64,000 bases of DNA from Elysia chlorotica. Its lineage: Eukaryota; Mollusca; Gastropoda; Plakobranchidae. Under the pieces are notes generated by a model, which made no database searches, was not told the DNA's origin, and was given only the letters and a program-made list of their open reading frames with translations. Below are positions 21,781-64,000 of this stretch, piece after piece. A program made the translations under genes and the position numbers. The first letter of the stretch is position 1, and each line of letters opens with the position of its first letter. The DNA is taken from the NCBI GenBank assembly GCA_003991915.1, contig RQTK01000051.1:662269-726268 (forward strand). Direction: 5' to 3'.

Positions 21781-24700
21781 TAGATACCTTTGTTTTTCTT
21801 TATATTTTTCGGATAGAATTTTCACCCAGACTTCTGTATTGATCTTGTCTTTTATTCTACTCCGTATGATGTTCACATTTTTTTTAGTTTACCGATTCCA
21901 GAGATTGACTTTTATCTGGCCGGCTAAAAAGTTCAATTTAAAAAAGCACAAGAGCCAGAATCTACTGAACCTTCCAGAATATTTCTATAAACAAAATGCT
22001 ACAAATACACAATGACAACATTACATAGCTTACATAACTGAAATCAATGCAAGACAAATTTGGGATTTCAAAATAAAAAAAAACTATTTAATGAATAAAT
22101 GAACTGTTGGTATACCATGATGATCAAGTGCTTAAGTTAACTGAACACTAAGGACCTATAAAAAAAAATTGTTGATCGGAGCACATTTTTCCAAAAAATC
22201 AGTTCCCATTTACAGTTTTAAAAAAAAAGTCTAAACAAAACAAAAGTTGAGTAATTTTTTTGTTTCAGTCAGCATCAAGACTACCAGGTAGGTAAGGTAA
22301 ATATTTATGATGATTATCCACAACAAAGATGAAACAATACAAATCAACTGCACATGTAGTCTACCCAAAAACCCATGAGAAATGAACAGTGAATAAAAAA
22401 AAATTTAAAAAGATGACAAAAAATGCACAAAAAAAACAAGAAAAAATGGTCTCCGACGTTTCTCCAATGTTACACAAATCAAGTTGAACCAGCAGTTCCT
22501 GCGGACGATTGTCGATCCAGCTTGTTCACAAACTCACGCATTCCTCTTGATGAAAGCAAATTCTCATAAAGTTCTTACTCGTCATAGAAACCATGTTACA
22601 GTTGACGTGAAATATTAAAAGTTAAAAACAATGTTCAAGTTGACCTTGCATGCATGCATCATCATTGCTGGCTGCTTTCATTTAAAAAATTACAAAAACA
22701 AATACTTTCAAAATCTATGGGAATTATGGTTATGGTGAGGCAAGATGGAGAGTGTGTTCATCATTCAACGATATATAATTTAAAACCTTGTCAGAAGAAT
22801 AGAGACAAAGCACAACTTTTTTTGCATGAAACACACTGCTCCATAAGAACAATTATAATTATTTACATGACTGTCACATTTCATAGTAACAATTGTAGAA
22901 TCACTACATTTAGATAATAGAGTATTTAAATTGTTATTGGTTTTTTTTTTCCTTTTTGTTTTTGGAAAAATTACTTGGAGAGCTCTTCCTCAAAGAACAA
23001 AGTCAAGTTGGGGAAGGTTTTCTTTTTTTTTTTTTTTTCAATTTTTTTCCTCATAACTCATTTTGCAGTAAAATTTAATTTAAAACTTCTTGTATTGATA
23101 AATGTATCAGTTCAAAGGCAGCCACTCAGAAGTCTATTCAGCAAGCAACTTCAAACTGAAGAGGCAGAGTAGAGAGTAAATAATCATTACACACCAATTT
23201 TAAAGCAAAAAGAGAATGACAATAAATCTTCTTTTGCTGCTCAAAACTAGGCACGATTTCCTCCACTACAATTGAATTCAGGTTTCCACTAAGATATGCA
23301 AGATTTGTAGTATCCAATCAGCTAAAAAAAAATAATCAAAATGTGATGCCTTTACCTTATCAATCATCAATTAGTTATCTTAGTCCCTAGAGTGTTTCCA
23401 AGAATCCTATGCACAGACAGGAAACCGGTCGGGATTTGAACAACTAACTTTCTGCTTTGAGTCCAGGACACTATCCGGTTGGTTATTTCTATTTCTGGAA
23501 CGGACTGCATGGGTTCGAACTTTGTTCTGCTTCAAGCAGGGCGGGGCTTTCACATGAGGCAAGATGGTGTCACATCAGAACATAGAAACACATTTAAAAG
23601 AAGAAAAAACCAGCCAGATAGTTCTAGCAGTGCGCGAGAAACCAAACTAATTATATTTAAAGCATCACAAGAAAGAGAAATCACAGCCTAGCTCTCAGGC
23701 CACAGCATCAGACAAAAAGGGAAACTCAAAAGTGAAACGCGATCATGGTGCAATATGTAGAGAAAATTATGGCTAAATCAAAATGAAAACGGAAATAATA
23801 ATAACAATAAGGCATGCACTGTAGTACAAACACGGCAGAGACAATATCCAAATCTAATACCAACACAAAATCCCACAGCAACAAATAAGAGAAAGAATAA
23901 AATATACTGCATGTTGCTGAAGCAATGTTTGTTTGATGCATATTATATATAATCCTCATTTATTACCCCAAAGCATATAAACAACAGTAATTTTTTTCTT
24001 AAAAGTGATCTGAATCCAGTGTAGCTGTATACACAGACTTGAACTCTGTACTTGGATCTTAGAAGCCGGTGTCAACAAGCTGGCCATAGAGCGAGACTGT
24101 GAAGGCCCACCAGCGTAACTCTACGGTGTGAGCCCCAGGTCAAGACATTGCTTGTCTTACAGAGTGTATAATGGTATAATGTAGAGGGGGGGACAAGGAG
24201 GCCGCTACAGCAACACATGCATCGAACAAACAACACAACAACAAGTAGTACAAATACATTGCACAAAATTAATGAACATCGCTCCTGTGCCATAAAACTC
24301 AGTTTCTGAGTCGACATGAGAACATTGCTGCTGGTATTACGACCCATTGGTGAATGTGTATAAATCTTGTAATGGTTGCAGGTGAAAGGCAAGCATCGAC
24401 ACAAAAACCGGCTCTCCCACACCTGCAACAATAATATATGTTCTCAGCATTTGTGAGGAGATTTAGATTAGCCCAACTTGTCCACCAGGCATTTCTAGCA
24501 TTCCTACACAAAAACACTTTCTCTTAGCTCTATAGTTCAGATAAAACCAGATCAACATTTATACCTCATAGGTTAGGAACCAGCAGGCGAAACTAAAAAC
24601 TTAATAGTTTGTATTCCAAAGGCATTACACGTTTCTCTATTCATGACTTGTGTTAAATTTCAATCTTTGGGCAGTGATGTTACGAGGGTATGTACATGTA

Positions 24701-24935
24701 TAAAGTTGTACCAAAATCTCTACAGCCATATATATTGTCCAATTCACTGATGTGCCAGGAATCTAAGCAGAAAGTGTTTTCATATCATGGCACGGAAAAA
24801 GACAATCTTAATTTTTTTTTTAAGTTAAAAATATGGTTTGAACATCTGTTTAGATTTATCTTAAAAGGATTTTCAGAAATAAATCTTTAGTAGAGATTTT
24901 AGCTGGTTATTAGGACCTACAGCCGAGCTACAACT

Positions 24936-25079
<144 letters not shown>

Positions 25080-25199
25080 ATGTGTTCCTGCTCTGCCAGT
25101 GCTGGGAATAAAAATCTATACACGTATGTACATGGTACAGGGGCATAACTCTACAGTAATCATTCACAATGTACAAGTTATAAAATACAACAAAAAGTT

Positions 25200-55063
<29,864 letters not shown>

Positions 55064-55067
<4 letters not shown>

Positions 55068-55078
55068 GTTGGCAGCAT
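55064..55078 (-). promoter_or_regulatory. Upstream open reading frame overlapping the KDM5 start codon
   Basis: An ATG at 55076-55078 opens a four-codon frame (MLPT) whose TGA overlaps the KDM5 ATG as ATGA. If the transcript starts further upstream, this arrangement could lower translation or allow re-initiation. Confidence 0.5.
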
Positions 55079-55617
55079 ATTAATCCAAACGGTACAAATT
55101 AATCCATGGAATCACAATCAACTAAGGGAACAGGAACTTTCAGAAACACATACAAACGGCATTGCAGATGGTGCCTGACAACAAACCAAATAGACACAAC
55201 ACGCAAGTGTTCGCGAAACAAAATAGTTCGAAATGAACACTGTGGCAGAAATACAAGTCAATAGGTATAATGAAACGTATGTACATTAACATTATTCTAC
55301 ACGTTTCTAATTGTTTTTCATGTTTTATTCAAAATAAATATTACATACACAAAAACATAGTATTATGCAAATCTTTTGTCGCATTAATACAACTCAATGT
55401 TTACGGATAGAAAGGTGAACATAAATTTGACCTCGGATTTGACAAAAATAAATTTAACGAAAATAATTGGTATATTGACTCCAGAGTTATAAATTTTGCT
55501 ATAGTAGTCTCAAAAAATTTGAATTAGAGTTATTGAAAACAAAAAATCAAACAAAGACGCATGAAAAATACTAATATTTTGGTGCTGGACTATGCCGGAA
55601 AAAGAATTCGTCCAGAA
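55068..55617. promoter_or_regulatory. Probable bidirectional promoter of KDM5 and CCDC77
   Basis: The 550 bp between the two divergent start codons must hold both 5' leaders and start sites. The stretch is AT-rich, with no obvious TATA box at a fixed distance and no CpG island. Head-to-head order of these two genes is also known in human. Confidence 0.7.

Positions 55618-64000
<8,383 letters not shown>

Noticed and set aside
22654-22917. Small protein of 87 residues in the intergenic region
   Set aside because: AT-rich, no similarity recognised, no splice or start context that sets it apart from chance.

Overview
This window is spliced nuclear DNA from an animal. It has many short exons with GT..AG borders, long AT-rich introns, LINE and tRNA-derived SINE remnants, and abundant (CT)n/(GA)n microsatellites. 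Protein similarity and repeat style suggest a lophotrochozoan, probably a mollusc, but the species cannot be fixed from the sequence alone. No prokaryotic gene, CRISPR array or operon is present.

Three protein-coding genes are supported. (1) Positions 1 to about 20 kb, plus strand: the 3' half of an IQSEC/BRAG-family ARF-GEF (linker, PH domain, helical tail, C-terminal PDZ ligand). Its Sec7 exons lie left of the window. An assembly gap of 10 N at 11048-11057 sits inside a duplicated copy of one PH exon. (2) Positions 25200-55067, minus strand: a complete KDM5 (JARID1/Lid) histone H3K4 demethylase. I could join it as 32 coding exons in one frame (6156 nt, 2051 residues), with JmjN, ARID, PHD1, JmjC, C5HC2 zinc finger, PLU-1 region, PHD2 and PHD3, followed by a long acidic tail. 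(3) Positions 55618-64000 and beyond, plus strand: the 5' part of CCDC77, a coiled-coil protein, eight coding exons, truncated by the window edge.

Layout: IQSEC and KDM5 converge tail to tail across about 10 kb that holds UTR, microsatellites and a LINE relic. KDM5 and CCDC77 are head to head, with 550 bp between their start codons, so a shared promoter is likely. From memory, human 12p13.33 has IQSEC3 (+), KDM5A (-) and CCDC77 (+) in the same order and orientation, and human Xp11.22 has IQSEC2 beside KDM5C. I regard this as ancient conserved microsynteny, and it is the most interesting large-scale observation here.

At small scale, KDM5 shows repeated tandem duplication at exon-intron borders. 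The clearest cases are a 13-copy minisatellite made of a whole 3' splice site (35.7-36.2 kb), a triplicated 5' splice site whose read-through stops before PHD3 (27.3-27.4 kb), and a partial second copy of exon 17 separated from the original by about 1.9 kb that contains a LINE fragment (38.1-40.6 kb). CCDC77 intron 7 ends in an inverted minisatellite predicted to fold into hairpins. All splice sites were assigned by reading frame, consensus and protein similarity; no transcript evidence was available.
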